Below are positions 1 through 9,064 of a stretch of DNA of 64,000 nt, in pieces. Position 1 is the first letter of the stretch. Each line of letters starts with the position of its first letter. A program made the position numbers and the translations under genes. Under the pieces are notes generated by a model. The model was not told the DNA's origin, did no database searches, and saw only the letters and a list, made by a program, of their open reading frames with translations. Origin of the DNA: Paenibacillus artemisiicola (lineage in GTDB: Bacteria > Bacillota > Bacilli > Paenibacillales > Paenibacillaceae); NCBI RefSeq assembly GCF_017652985.1, contig NZ_JAGGDJ010000014.1:1-64000 (forward strand), written 5' to 3'.

Positions 1-1098
1 AGACGGCGAGCTCGCATCGGCGACGAGGGTCGGCGTTGCGGCAGCCGCGGTCGTTCCCGGCGGCGCGCCGGACGCGCCGGCCACGGTCGGCTGCTGGTTC
101 GCGGACTTCACGGCGGGAGGCGAAGACGTTGCGCCTGGCGAGCCCTTTTCCGGCGGCGCGCCGGTTCTGACCGCATACCCCGCTTGTCCGTGCTCGCGGG
201 CGAAGACGTCGTCCGGCCGGAGCGCCGCAAGCGCGCCGGCCAGCCCGCGCGGATCCCAGACCGCGTCTTCGGGCGCGCCGAGCGCCAGCCCGATTCGCGC
301 GACCGCGAACCAATCCGGCACGTCCATGCCCGCTTCGGCGAGCCAATGCGGATTGGCGAGCAGCTCGCTTCGGCCGCAGGCGCGGACGGCGCCGTCCGCA
401 TGCAGCAGCAGCACGCGGTCCGCGAGCGCGAACGCCCAATCGCTTTCGTGCGAAATCAGCAGCACGCCCTGCCCTTCCGAGGCGCGGCGGCGCAGCTGTG
501 CCGCGAGCCGCTCGTGGCCGTCCGCGTCGAGCCCGGCCGTCGGCTCGTCCAGCAGCAGCCACGCCGCCGGGGGCGCGAACAAGCAAGCCAGCGCCGTGCG
601 CCTCCGCTCTCCGCCGCTCATCGCGTACGGATCGCGCGCCAGCCATTGCCGATCCCAATCGACCGTCCGCAAGGCGTCGTCCGTCCGCCGCTCGAGCTCG
701 GCTTCCGATAGCGCGTACGGGCGGAGCGAGTAACGCAGCTCTTCGCGCACGGTCCGAAGAAAGAGCTGCTCCTCGGGCGACTGGCAAGCGTACGCGTACG
801 CGAGCAGCGCGCGCGGATTCGGCGCGAGCCGCGTCCGCCAGAGCGTCCGTTTGCGAAGCCACATCGCTTCGCCGCCGAAGGCAATGGTCAGTCGGTCGGG
901 CTCGCGCAGCCCCGCAATCGTCTCGAGGAGGCGGGTTTTGCCCGCGCCGTTCGCGCCGGCGAGCACGGTAATCGTCCCGGCCGCCAGCTCCAGCACGTCC
1001 GCGTCCGCGTCGGAATCGCTCCTCGTCCTCCCCCCTGCAGTCTCGCCGACGAGCCTTATCCCATGCAAGCGCAGCGAATTCCCGTGCATGCCGTTCAT
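1..1098 (-). CDS. ECF transporter ATPase, partial, with proline/alanine-rich C-terminal linker (runs off left edge)
   Basis: Reading leftward from ATG at 1098, 366 codons are open to the window edge with no stop. Residues about 30-230 form an ABC ATPase: Walker A AGANGAGKTR, an ECF-type Q-loop (CQSPEEQLF), signature MSGGERRR and Walker B WLLLDEPTAGLD. It overlaps the upstream ATPase by ATGA, so the two are probably translationally coupled and form the EcfA pair energising a vitamin transporter, most likely with the divergent BioY. Family members are usually near 280 residues. Here residues about 312-366 are a Pro/Ala/Ser/Thr-rich tract that looks like an interdomain linker, so the protein may be fused to another domain (perhaps the EcfT membrane subunit) beyond the edge. 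ATPase assignment is firm; the fusion is inference. Confidence 0.85.
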   Translation of the reverse strand, partial: MNGMHGNSLRLHGIRLVGETAGGRTRSDSDADADVLELAAGTITVLAGANGAGKTRLLETIAGLREPDRLTIAFGGEAMWLRKRTLWRTRLAPNPRALLAYAYACQSPEEQLFLRTVREELRYSLRPYALSEAELERRTDDALRTVDWDRQWLARDPYAMSGGERRRTALACLFAPPAAWLLLDEPTAGLDADGHERLAAQLRRRASEGQGVLLISHESDWAFALADRVLLLHADGAVRACGRSELLANPHWLAEAGMDVPDWFAVARIGLALGAPEDAVWDPRGLAGALAALRPDDVFAREHGQAGYAVRTGAPPEKGSPGATSSPPAVKSANQQPTVAGASGAPPGTTAAAATPTLVADASSPS

Positions 1099-1958
1099 CG
1101 CGCGCTCACCTGCCTCAGCGCCTCGTCCCAAGCTTCCGCATCGCCGGCTTCCGGGAACGGCGGCCGCAGCCTGCCGGCGCGGCCCAGCTCGAGCGCAAGC
1201 CGCGCGACGTACGGCAGACGCAGGCCGCAAGCCGCGCACGGCGGTTCCTCCGCGCCGACTTCGCGCGGATACCCGGCGCCGTACAAGAATTGCCCGCCGC
1301 TCCCGTCGAACGCGACGCGGCCCTCCGCCATCGCGACGACCCGGTCCCCGGCGCCCAGCTCCTGCAGCCGCTGCGTCACCCACACGACCGCCGTCCCTCC
1401 GCGGTGCAGCTTCGCTGCGATCGCGCGCACGCCGCGGCGCGACTGCTCGTCGAGCATCGAGGTCGCTTCGTCGAAGACGATGAGCGGCGTCCGCGTCGCC
1501 GAAGCCGCGGCGACGGCCGCCAGCTGGCGCTGCCCGCCGGACAGCTTGTCCCACGTCAGGTCCGCGACGGCCCCCAAGCCGGTCTCGAGCAAAATCGCTT
1601 CGGATTCCGCCAGAATCCGCTCCGGCGGCAGTCCGCGCCATTCCAGCGCGAACCGGATCTCCTCGCGCGGCGTTTCCGCGAACAGCTGCGCGTCGGGCTG
1701 CTGCATGACGTACGGCGACGGCAGCCCGCCGGCGAAGCCGCGGTTCCACGTGCCCTGCACGCCGTCGATGACAAGGCCGGCGAGCAGCCGGGCGAGCGAC
1801 GATTTGCCGCTGCCGTTCAAGCCGACGAGATTGAGCCATTCCCCGGGACCGAGCTCCATATGTATATCCGCCAGCCGCGGCGCCGTCTCGCCCGATTCCG
1901 GCGCGCGCGGGATCGTCACATGCTTCAAAACCAACTTGCTCTCTTCGCGATCTTCCAA
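1095..1958 (-). CDS. ECF transporter energy-coupling ATPase (EcfA-like)
   Basis: 287-residue ABC ATPase: Walker A GLNGSGKSS near residue 50, ECF Q-loop MQQPDAQLF, signature LSGGQRQLAAV, Walker B PLIVFDEATSML. The QxPxxQLF Q-loop is typical of ATPases that energise energy-coupling-factor vitamin transporters. The start is TTG at 1958, chosen because a GA-rich site (AGAGGG) sits about 7 bases upstream. It is divergent from bioY, and its 3' end overlaps the next ATPase by ATGA. The substrate is inferred from the biotin-specific neighbour and BirA operator; a shared (group II) ECF module serving several S components is also possible. Confidence 0.85.
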   Translation of the reverse strand: MEDREESKLVLKHVTIPRAPESGETAPRLADIHMELGPGEWLNLVGLNGSGKSSLARLLAGLVIDGVQGTWNRGFAGGLPSPYVMQQPDAQLFAETPREEIRFALEWRGLPPERILAESEAILLETGLGAVADLTWDKLSGGQRQLAAVAAASATRTPLIVFDEATSMLDEQSRRGVRAIAAKLHRGGTAVVWVTQRLQELGAGDRVVAMAEGRVAFDGSGGQFLYGAGYPREVGAEEPPCAACGLRLPYVARLALELGRAGRLRPPFPEAGDAEAWDEALRQVSAR

Positions 1959-1994
1959 CCCGATTTCCCTCTTCCCAAAAGTTTACTCCCATGC

Positions 1995-2000
1995 TATGAT
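1995..2000 (+). promoter_or_regulatory. Probable -10 box of bioY promoter
   Basis: TATGAT lies just before the BirA operator, with a weak -35 candidate (TTCCCA, 1972-1977) 17 bases upstream. Transcription would start near 2007, inside the operator, which suits repression. Confidence 0.45.
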
Positions 2001-2003
2001 GCT

Positions 2004-2039
2004 AATTGTTAACCATCACCAGATAACAAGGTTAACATT
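2004..2039 (+). promoter_or_regulatory. BirA operator (biotin-responsive)
   Basis: TTGTTAACC (2006-2014), 15 bases, then GGTTAACAT (2030-2038): the inverted half-sites and spacing known for biotin-protein-ligase repressor BirA in Firmicutes. It lies between the bioY -10 box and its ribosome site, so biotinoyl-AMP-bound BirA would repress bioY. It may also affect the divergent ATPase genes. Confidence 0.85.
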
Positions 2040-2050
2040 CAGGAGGAGAA

Positions 2051-2677
2051 ATGACAATGACTACTCTACCGACCGAAACCGCTCAAACCGCCATCGCGGA
2101 CGCCAAGCGCGCCGATTCCGCCGTCTGGATCCGCAGCGCCGTCTTCACCGCCTTGTTCGCCGCGCTCTTCGTCGCCTTCAGCTTCGTGAAAGTGCCGCTG
2201 TGGTTCACGGCCGTGCCGATCACGCTGCAGACGCTCGCCGTCATGCTCGCGGGCGGGCTGCTCGGCGCCGGCTACGGCTTCCTCAGCATCTTCATCGTCG
2301 TCCTGCTGTCGGCGGCCGGGCTGCCGCTTCTCGGCGGCAGCGGCGGCATCTCCGTCCTGTTCGGCTTGACCGGCGGCTACATCTGGATGTTCCCGTTGTC
2401 CGCGCTGCTCATCGGGCTCGCCAGCGACCGGCTGTTCGCCCGCGCGAAGAAGCTGAACCGCGGCGGCTACGCGCTGCTATTCCTCAGCCTCGTGCTGTTC
2501 AGCGTCCTGCTCGCCTATGCCGGCGGCGTGCCGTGGCTGGCCTTCAAAGCGAAGCTGAGCTTCGGCGCCGCGATGAAGAGCGGCTGCTACCCGTTCCTGG
2601 TCGGCGACTTCATTAAAGCCGCCATCGGCGCGTTCATGATCGGCACGCTCCGCCCGCTGCTCGCGAGACTGCGTTAA
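2051..2677 (+). CDS. bioY: Biotin transporter S component BioY
   Basis: 208-residue hydrophobic protein with about six membrane segments and BioY signatures: an early KVPLWFTAVPITLQTLAVML stretch followed by GGLLGAGYGFLS, and GLPLLGGSGG. It is the membrane substrate-binding subunit that captures biotin and works alone or with an EcfA/EcfT module. ATG at 2051 follows AGGAGGAGAA. The BirA operator upstream independently supports biotin as substrate. Its neighbour on the right is a biotin-dependent carboxylase operon, which needs the cofactor. Confidence 0.95.
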   Translation: MTMTTLPTETAQTAIADAKRADSAVWIRSAVFTALFAALFVAFSFVKVPLWFTAVPITLQTLAVMLAGGLLGAGYGFLSIFIVVLLSAAGLPLLGGSGGISVLFGLTGGYIWMFPLSALLIGLASDRLFARAKKLNRGGYALLFLSLVLFSVLLAYAGGVPWLAFKAKLSFGAAMKSGCYPFLVGDFIKAAIGAFMIGTLRPLLARLR

Positions 2678-2716
2678 ATGCAAGGAGGCGCCTCGCGCCC
2701 CTATCGTCCAGCCCGC

Positions 2717-3298
2717 CTATAATCCGAGCTCCCGGCGCAGCAGCCGGGTCAGCTCGGCCAAGGTGGGCTTTTTGATCGTAATGACCAGCTTGTCGCCTTG
2801 AAGCGCCGCGGAACGGATGCGAATCGGCTTCGGCACGCTGCTTCCGAGCGGAATGACGATGTCGTCGAAATAGCGCTTCGGCAGCGTCCGGCTTCTCAGC
2901 TTTGCTTCGTCGACGACAGCCACGAGATTCGGATCGCGCCACTGGACGCGGTAATAGACGACGACGCCGACCGGAATCCGGTTTTTCACCTTCAAATTAT
3001 AATGCGCCGCGATGCGCCCGTCCTCGATGTCGAAGCGCGCCCCCGTTACCGTCACGTCCGGGCCGTAACGCGGATCGGACGCGATGTACGCCTTGGCGAT
3101 GTTGTCGACGTCCGATTCCGAGAGCGCCAGCGTCGTGCTCAAATTCTTCGCCATCCCGATCGCCCGCTGCTCCAGCGGCACGGTCCGGTACGCCAGATCG
3201 AGCTTCTCCTGCGGCTTGACGTACCACAGCCCCGCGCCCGCCAGAGCGGCGATCAGCAGCAGCAGGACGCCGAGCGCCAGCAAGCCTTTCTTCACCAT
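2717..3298 (-). CDS. Hypothetical membrane-anchored protein
   Basis: 193 residues. Residues 1-27 form a Lys-start, Leu/Ala-rich signal anchor, and the rest is predicted extracytoplasmic. I do not recognise the family. The soluble part mixes beta-rich stretches and ends in a basic helical segment. It stands alone between bioY (convergent) and the terminator of the carboxylase operon, so context gives no function. Confidence 0.7.
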   Translation of the reverse strand: MVKKGLLALGVLLLLIAALAGAGLWYVKPQEKLDLAYRTVPLEQRAIGMAKNLSTTLALSESDVDNIAKAYIASDPRYGPDVTVTGARFDIEDGRIAAHYNLKVKNRIPVGVVVYYRVQWRDPNLVAVVDEAKLRSRTLPKRYFDDIVIPLGSSVPKPIRIRSAALQGDKLVITIKKPTLAELTRLLRRELGL

Positions 3299-3380
3299 AT
3301 CGCGTTCACCCCCGACGCTTCTATTATACGCTTCAACCGCGAGCGCCTTCTAGTCCGGGGGAATTCGGGGCGCGAACGGC

Positions 3381-3408
3381 AAAAAGCCGCGCCTCATCGG
3401 GACGCGGC
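3381..3408 (-). terminator. Rho-independent terminator after allophanate hydrolase
   Basis: Minus-strand stem GCCGCGTC / GCGCGGC followed by TTTTT, about 50 bases past the atzF stop. It closes the riboswitch-controlled operon. Confidence 0.75.
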
Positions 3409-3455
3409 CTTGCGGCGCGCGAGCAGCCGGCGCGACCGTCGGCATGCCGCGGGAT

Positions 3456-5306
3456 TCAGCTTCGCGAAAGCAAGGCTTTGCGCCAAGAACCCGCCGCCGT
3501 GATGTCCTCGGCGCCGGCTTCGGCATACGCCTCGCAGACGAAGCCCGGCACCTCGGCGCCGTCGCTCAGCTCCACCTTGCCGATGCCGAGCGGCGCCGGT
3601 ATGGACGCGACGAAGCCGCCGAACGCCGCGAGCGGCATCTCCCATACCTCCAGCGCGACGGCCGCGCCGCCCGTCTCCACCTTGATCATCCCCGGCTTCG
3701 CCGGCACGGTCGGCAGCTTCACGAGCCGATACTTCGGCGCGCTCTTCGCCTCTCGGACGAATACGGCGCCGCAGGCGCGCATCTGCGGCTCCAACGGGAA
3801 GCCGCGCATGTGAAGGCCGCACACGGCGACGAGCGTCGTGGCGGGCTTCGCCGCTTCCGGCGGCGCGATCGTCTCGACCGCGCGCGGCGCCGCCGCTTCC
3901 CGGCTCGCCACGGCTTCGATCCTCCCCGCAGACTCCGCCAACGCGCCGCGCGCGGCTTCGAACGCCGCAGCCGCGCCGACGATCAGCGACTCGTTGTCCG
4001 CCGTCGCGAAGAAGGTGACGCCGAACGGCGTCCGTTCGCGCACCTCGCCCGCCGGCACCGCGACCGCGCACAGGTCGAGCAGGTTGCAATGGTTTGTGTA
4101 CCGCCCCATGTCGCCGTTCGTCGAAATCGGATCCCGCCGCACCTCGTCGCGCGTCCAGGTGCCGCCGCATGTAGGCAGCAGCAGCACGGCGTCCGCGAGC
4201 AGCCCGCGCGCCTCCAGCTTGAGCGCCTGCAGCCGGTGCGCCGCCCGGAACGCCGCGGCTGCCGTATACGCCGGCGACGCGCCGGTGCGCAGCACCCGCT
4301 CCGTCACGGGATGCGCCGCGCCCGGATGCGATGTCACGAAATCGCCGAGATCCGCCCAGCGTTCGGCGACCAGCGGGCCGTCGTACAAGATCGCCGCCGC
4401 TTCCGCGAACAACGCTAGATCCGCCTTGACGATCGGCAGGTTCATCGCTTGGGCGGCCGAGACCGCGTCCGCCCACGCCGCCCGGTATTCCGCCGCGAAC
4501 GGCCCGTAGAACGCCGGCGTCTCCTCCGGCAGGCAGACCGCCGACGGCAATCGTCCCCGCCGCGGAGCCGGGATCGCCTTCGACCACGGGTCCGCCGCTT
4601 CCGGTCCGCGCGCCGCGGCGTCGACGGCGAGCGCGTCGTCCAGGCCGTGCGCGAACACCGTGACGCAGTCGAGGCTCGCGCAGGCCGGCAGCACGCCCTT
4701 CGTCGGCCAGGCGCCGAGGCTCGGCTTGTAGCCGACGAGCCCGTTCAGCGCCGCCGGCACGCGGCCCGAGCCCGCGGTATCCGTGCCGAGCGCGAACGCG
4801 GCCTGCCCGCGCGCCACCGCGACGGCGGAGCCGGAGCTCGAGCCGCCGCTGATGAGCTCCGGCCGCAGCGCGTTATGCGTCTCGCCGTAAGGGCTGCGCG
4901 TGCCGACGAGGCCGGTGGCGAATTGGTCCAGGTTCGTTTTGCCGACCGGAATGGCCCCGGCGTCGATCAGCCGCCGGACGACGACGGCGCTCGCGTCCGG
5001 CTCGAACGCGAAATCCGGGCAAGCGGCGGTCGTCGGCAGGCCGGCGACGTCGATGTTGTCCTTCACCGCGAACGGGACGCCCCAGAGCGGCAGGCTGCCG
5101 GGATCGGTCCCCTCCAAGCGCTTCAAATGCGGCGCGATCCGCTCCATGGCGGGCGGCGTGATCCAGATCCGCATGTCCGCGTCGCGTTCGGCGCGCCGGA
5201 CGATTTCTTCCGCGACTTCCACCGGCGTGATCGTTCCGTCCGCATACCGCTCCTTCAGCCAGGAGACGGTCAAGTGTTCGGGCCATTTCTCGTTTGCGCG
5301 TCTCAT
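3456..5306 (-). CDS. atzF: Allophanate hydrolase AtzF
   Basis: 616-residue amidase-signature enzyme hydrolysing allophanate to ammonia and CO2. Visible triad: Lys82 in the VKDN motif, the cis-Ser in GGSSSGS (residues 154-160) and nucleophile Ser180 in GTDTAGSGR. Residues about 490-616 are the C-terminal AtzF domain, containing GLHMRGFPLEPQM. The start is ATG at 5306, because it overlaps the stop of the upstream carboxylase as ATGA (coupled translation). It is the last gene of the riboswitch operon. Whether the carboxylase makes allophanate from urea or, with the DUF1989 pair, from guanidine, this step is the same. Confidence 0.95.
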   Translation of the reverse strand: MRRANEKWPEHLTVSWLKERYADGTITPVEVAEEIVRRAERDADMRIWITPPAMERIAPHLKRLEGTDPGSLPLWGVPFAVKDNIDVAGLPTTAACPDFAFEPDASAVVVRRLIDAGAIPVGKTNLDQFATGLVGTRSPYGETHNALRPELISGGSSSGSAVAVARGQAAFALGTDTAGSGRVPAALNGLVGYKPSLGAWPTKGVLPACASLDCVTVFAHGLDDALAVDAAARGPEAADPWSKAIPAPRRGRLPSAVCLPEETPAFYGPFAAEYRAAWADAVSAAQAMNLPIVKADLALFAEAAAILYDGPLVAERWADLGDFVTSHPGAAHPVTERVLRTGASPAYTAAAAFRAAHRLQALKLEARGLLADAVLLLPTCGGTWTRDEVRRDPISTNGDMGRYTNHCNLLDLCAVAVPAGEVRERTPFGVTFFATADNESLIVGAAAAFEAARGALAESAGRIEAVASREAAAPRAVETIAPPEAAKPATTLVAVCGLHMRGFPLEPQMRACGAVFVREAKSAPKYRLVKLPTVPAKPGMIKVETGGAAVALEVWEMPLAAFGGFVASIPAPLGIGKVELSDGAEVPGFVCEAYAEAGAEDITAAGSWRKALLSRS

Positions 5307-8300
5307 GCGATGGACACCTCTCTTTCGCTTTCTTGGACGAGGCTGACGATCAGCTGGCCGGCATGCACTTCGTCCCCCGGCTTGACGAATACGGCGGCGA
5401 CGTACCCGTCGCACGGCGCCGTCTGATTGAACTCCATCTTCATGCTTTCCTCGATGATCAGCGTCTCGCCTTTCTTCACCGCCTGCCCCGGGTTCACCAG
5501 CACCTTCCAGACGCTGCCCGGCATGGAGCAGCGGACGCCGACCGCGCCGTCCGGCAGTTCGTCTTCTTCGGCCGGCTTCGCCGCTTCGCTCTCGGAGACG
5601 TATTCGGCGAGTCCGAGCGCCTTCCACCGCTCGCGCTCCGCCCGGAACGCGGCCTGCTGCGTCCCGGCAAACGCTACCGCGCCGTCCTCGATCGAGGCGA
5701 GGAACGCCAGATAATCGCCGAGCTTGAACGTCGTTTCGACGATATCGGCCTCGAACCGGCCGCGCGCGAAGTCTTCCCGCAGCCGAAGCAGCTCGTCGGC
5801 GCCGACGGGGTAGAACCGGATTTGATCGAAGAACCGCAGCAGCCACGGCTTGCCGGCTTGGAAGCTCGCCGTCTCGCGGTTCAGACGGTTCCACATTTGG
5901 ATCGTGCGGCCGACGAACTGATAGCCCCCCGGGCCTTCCATGCCGTATACGCACATGTAGGCGCCGCCGATGCCGACGGCGTTCTCCGGCGTCCACGTGC
6001 GGGCCGGATTGTACTTCGTCGTCACGAGCCGGTGGCGGGGGTCGAGCGGCGTCGCGACCGGCGCGCCCAAGTAAACGTCGCCGAGCCCCAGCACGAGGTA
6101 GTTGGCTTCATACACAATCCGCTGCACGTCGTCAAGGCCCTCCAGCCCGTTGATCCGGCGGATGAACTCGAGGTTGCTCGGGCACCACGGCGCGTCCGGC
6201 CGGACGTTGCGCTGATAACGCTCGATCGCCAGCTGCGTCGCGGGATCGTCCCACGACAGCGGCAGCCGCACGACGCGCGACGGCACCTCGATCGTTTCCA
6301 GCGGCGGCAGCCCGCGGTCCAGCTCGAGGATGCGCGCGCACGCGTCCTGCACCGTCGTCGCCTTCGGATCGATATGCACCTGCAGGGATCGGATGCCCGG
6401 CGTCAAATCCCGCACGGGAATCGCGCCGCTCGCCCGGATCGCCTCCATCAGGGCGTGAACCTGGAAGCGCAGCGTCAAGTCGAGCACCATCTCCCCGTAT
6501 TCCACGAGCAGGTTCTCGTCGCCGCTGCAGCGGATCGTAATCGGGAAACGGCGATGCTCGGTCTCGCGGTGCAGCAGCGGATAGGACGGCGCGAGCTCGA
6601 TGCCCGGCGCCGGCAGCACGGCCGGCCGCAGCCGGTCGAACGCGCCTTCGCCGATCGCGTCGAGATTATCGTCGTGCAGGCGCCGCATGGCGTCCGCTTC
6701 CTCGAGCGTCAGCAGCCGGAACCGCACGCGGTCGCCGGGATGCAGCTGGCCGAGCTTCCAGAACTCCGCCGACGCCGTCGTCACCGGGCAGACGAAGCCG
6801 CCGAGGCTCGGGCCGTCGGGGCCGAGCAGGATCGGCATGTCGCCCGTCAAGTCGAGCGTGCCGACCGCGTACGCGTTGTCGTGAATGTTGGACGGATGGA
6901 GGCCGGCCTGGCCGCCGTCCTCGCGCGCCCAATGCGGGGCCGGGCCGATCAGCCGGACGCCGGTGCGCGAGCTGTTGAAATGCACTTCGAATTCGGTGTT
7001 CGCCAGCTCCCGCAAGTAGCTCGGCTTCAAATATTCTTCCGTGCAGTGCGGCCCCGGAATGACGCCGATCGTCCACTCCCGCGCCATGGCCGGACGGAAG
7101 CGTTCCGGCAGCTCCCGCGGCGCCGCCAACCCGGCCGGCTCCGCCGCCCGAGCTGGCGTCCGTCCCGCGCCGCCGACGGCGAGCACGTCGCCCGCCCGCA
7201 AAGCCCGGCCGCCGTGGCCGCCGAAGCCGCCGAGCGTGAACGTCGCGGCGCTGCCGAGCGTCTTCGCCACGTCGAAGCCGCCGGCGACGAGCAGGTACGC
7301 GCGCATCCCCGCCTTCGCTTCGCCGAACCGAAGCTCCTGGCCTCGGCGGACGCGGACCGGCCGGTAGTACGGCACCGGCTCGCCGTCCAGCTCCGCCTCC
7401 ATGTCCGCGCCCGCGAGGCACACCGTCAGGTCGCCGCGGAACGCATAGGCGCCGCCGCGCAGCGTCAGCTCGAGGCCGGGCGCGTCGTCCGGATTGCCGA
7501 GCAGCTTGTTGCCGATCCGGAACGACAGCGGATCCATCGGTCCGCAAGGCGGCACGCCGACGTCCCAGTAACCGGTCCGGCCGGGCCAATCCTGCACCGT
7601 GCTCTGCACGCCGCCGTCGAGCACCTCGATCGCCGCTTCGGTCGGGGCGAAGCCGTTCAGCAGCTGCGTGTAGACGTTCCCGCTCCGGCAATCCGGATCG
7701 TCCAGCAGCGCCCGCACGTACGACAGATTCGTCGTAACGCCGTAGAGGCGCGTGCCGTCGAGCGCCGCGGCCAGCTTCGCGAACGCGTCCGCGCGGTTCT
7801 CGCCGCGGACGATGATTTTCGCCAGCATCGGATCGTAGAGCGTCGTCACCGTCAGCCCGTCGCGCACCCACGTCTCCACGCGGGCGTCCGCCGCGAATGC
7901 CGCGCGGTCGAGCTTGCCGGCGCTCGGCCGGAATTGCCGCAGGCAATCCTCCGCGTAAATGCGCGCTTGAATGCTGTGCCCTTCGGGACGGGGCACCCGC
8001 GCCTCGATGCCGCGCAGCTCGTCCGCCGCCTCGAGCACCATCCATTCGACGAGATCGACGCCGAGCACTTCCTCGGTGACGCCATGTTCGACCTGCAGCC
8101 GCGTGTTGACCTCGAGGAAGTAGAACCGGCACGTCTCGGGGTCGTACAAATATTCCACCGTGCCCGCGCTGCGGTAGCCGGCTTCGGCCGCGAGCCGCTT
8201 CGCCGACGCGAACATCGCTTGGCGGACGTCGTCCGGCAGATTCGGCGCCGGGCTTTCCTCGATGACCTTCTGATTGCGCCGCTGGATCGAGCAGTCCCGC

Positions 8301-8974
8301 TCGCCGAGCGCCGCGACTTCGCCGAACCGGTTGCCGAAAATCTGCACCTCGACGTGGCGGGCCTTCGCGATGTATTTCTCGAGGAAGATGCCGCCGTTCT
8401 TGAAGTTCGTCTCCGCCAGATGGCGCACGCCGTCGAACGCTTCGCGGAGCGCGGCGGCGTCGGCGCAGACGCGCATCCCGATGCCGCCGCCGCCCGCCGT
8501 GCTCTTCAGGATGACGGGATAGCCGATCGCGTCCGCCTGCGCCAGCGCCTCATCCGGGTCGGCGATCAGCCCCGTGCCCGGCAGCAGCGGCACGCCGGCG
8601 CGTTCGGCGATGCCGCGCGCGGTATGCTTCAGGCCGAACAGCTCCATCTGCTCCGGCGTCGGACCGATGAAGGCGATGCCGCGCTCGCGGCAGGCGCGGG
8701 CGAAGGCCGCGTTTTCGCTCAGGAAGCCGTAGCCCGGATGGATCGCTTGCGCGCCCGTCTCCACGGCGACCCGAAGAATCCGTTCGGCGTCGAGGTAGCT
8801 GTCCTTGGCCGGTCCCGCGCCGATCGGCACCGCTTCGTCGGCGCGGTCGACATGCAAGCTGTCTTGATCGGCGGTCGTGTATACGGCGACGGACGCGATG
8901 CCGAGCTTGCGCAGCGTTCGTTCGATGCGTACGGCGATGGCGCCGCGGTTGGCGATAAGCACTTTGGTGAACAT
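5303..8974 (-). CDS. Urea carboxylase-family biotin enzyme, probably guanidine carboxylase
   Basis: 1223 residues with the full single-chain layout: biotin carboxylase ATP-grasp (about 1-450, starting MFTKVLIANRGAIAVRI), two KipA/KipI-like halves of the carboxyltransferase (about 465-1100), and a C-terminal biotinyl domain with biotin-accepting Lys1179 in ESMKMEF. It carboxylates urea to allophanate, or guanidine to carboxyguanidine, using ATP and bicarbonate. ATG at 8974 follows GGGAGGG. Published work showed that members with DUF1989 partners under guanidine-I riboswitches prefer guanidine; both conditions hold here, so I infer guanidine as substrate. Sequence alone does not exclude urea. 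Confidence 0.93.
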   Translation of the reverse strand: MFTKVLIANRGAIAVRIERTLRKLGIASVAVYTTADQDSLHVDRADEAVPIGAGPAKDSYLDAERILRVAVETGAQAIHPGYGFLSENAAFARACRERGIAFIGPTPEQMELFGLKHTARGIAERAGVPLLPGTGLIADPDEALAQADAIGYPVILKSTAGGGGIGMRVCADAAALREAFDGVRHLAETNFKNGGIFLEKYIAKARHVEVQIFGNRFGEVAALGERDCSIQRRNQKVIEESPAPNLPDDVRQAMFASAKRLAAEAGYRSAGTVEYLYDPETCRFYFLEVNTRLQVEHGVTEEVLGVDLVEWMVLEAADELRGIEARVPRPEGHSIQARIYAEDCLRQFRPSAGKLDRAAFAADARVETWVRDGLTVTTLYDPMLAKIIVRGENRADAFAKLAAALDGTRLYGVTTNLSYVRALLDDPDCRSGNVYTQLLNGFAPTEAAIEVLDGGVQSTVQDWPGRTGYWDVGVPPCGPMDPLSFRIGNKLLGNPDDAPGLELTLRGGAYAFRGDLTVCLAGADMEAELDGEPVPYYRPVRVRRGQELRFGEAKAGMRAYLLVAGGFDVAKTLGSAATFTLGGFGGHGGRALRAGDVLAVGGAGRTPARAAEPAGLAAPRELPERFRPAMAREWTIGVIPGPHCTEEYLKPSYLRELANTEFEVHFNSSRTGVRLIGPAPHWAREDGGQAGLHPSNIHDNAYAVGTLDLTGDMPILLGPDGPSLGGFVCPVTTASAEFWKLGQLHPGDRVRFRLLTLEEADAMRRLHDDNLDAIGEGAFDRLRPAVLPAPGIELAPSYPLLHRETEHRRFPITIRCSGDENLLVEYGEMVLDLTLRFQVHALMEAIRASGAIPVRDLTPGIRSLQVHIDPKATTVQDACARILELDRGLPPLETIEVPSRVVRLPLSWDDPATQLAIERYQRNVRPDAPWCPSNLEFIRRINGLEGLDDVQRIVYEANYLVLGLGDVYLGAPVATPLDPRHRLVTTKYNPARTWTPENAVGIGGAYMCVYGMEGPGGYQFVGRTIQMWNRLNRETASFQAGKPWLLRFFDQIRFYPVGADELLRLREDFARGRFEADIVETTFKLGDYLAFLASIEDGAVAFAGTQQAAFRAERERWKALGLAEYVSESEAAKPAEEDELPDGAVGVRCSMPGSVWKVLVNPGQAVKKGETLIIEESMKMEFNQTAPCDGYVAAVFVKPGDEVHAGQLIVSLVQESEREVSIA

Positions 8975-9064
8975 GGTCGTTCCCTCCCGAATATCCGTAT
9001 CTTCTCTAGCTAACCATTGGAACGCGTCCGAGCCGTCGACCGGTCTCGAACCAGGAGCTCCGAA

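Noticed and set aside
5294..9013. 1239-codon plus-strand open frame opposite the carboxylase
   Set aside because: Arg/Asp/Ala-rich shadow frame caused by high GC; the minus strand encodes a clear biotin carboxylase family protein.
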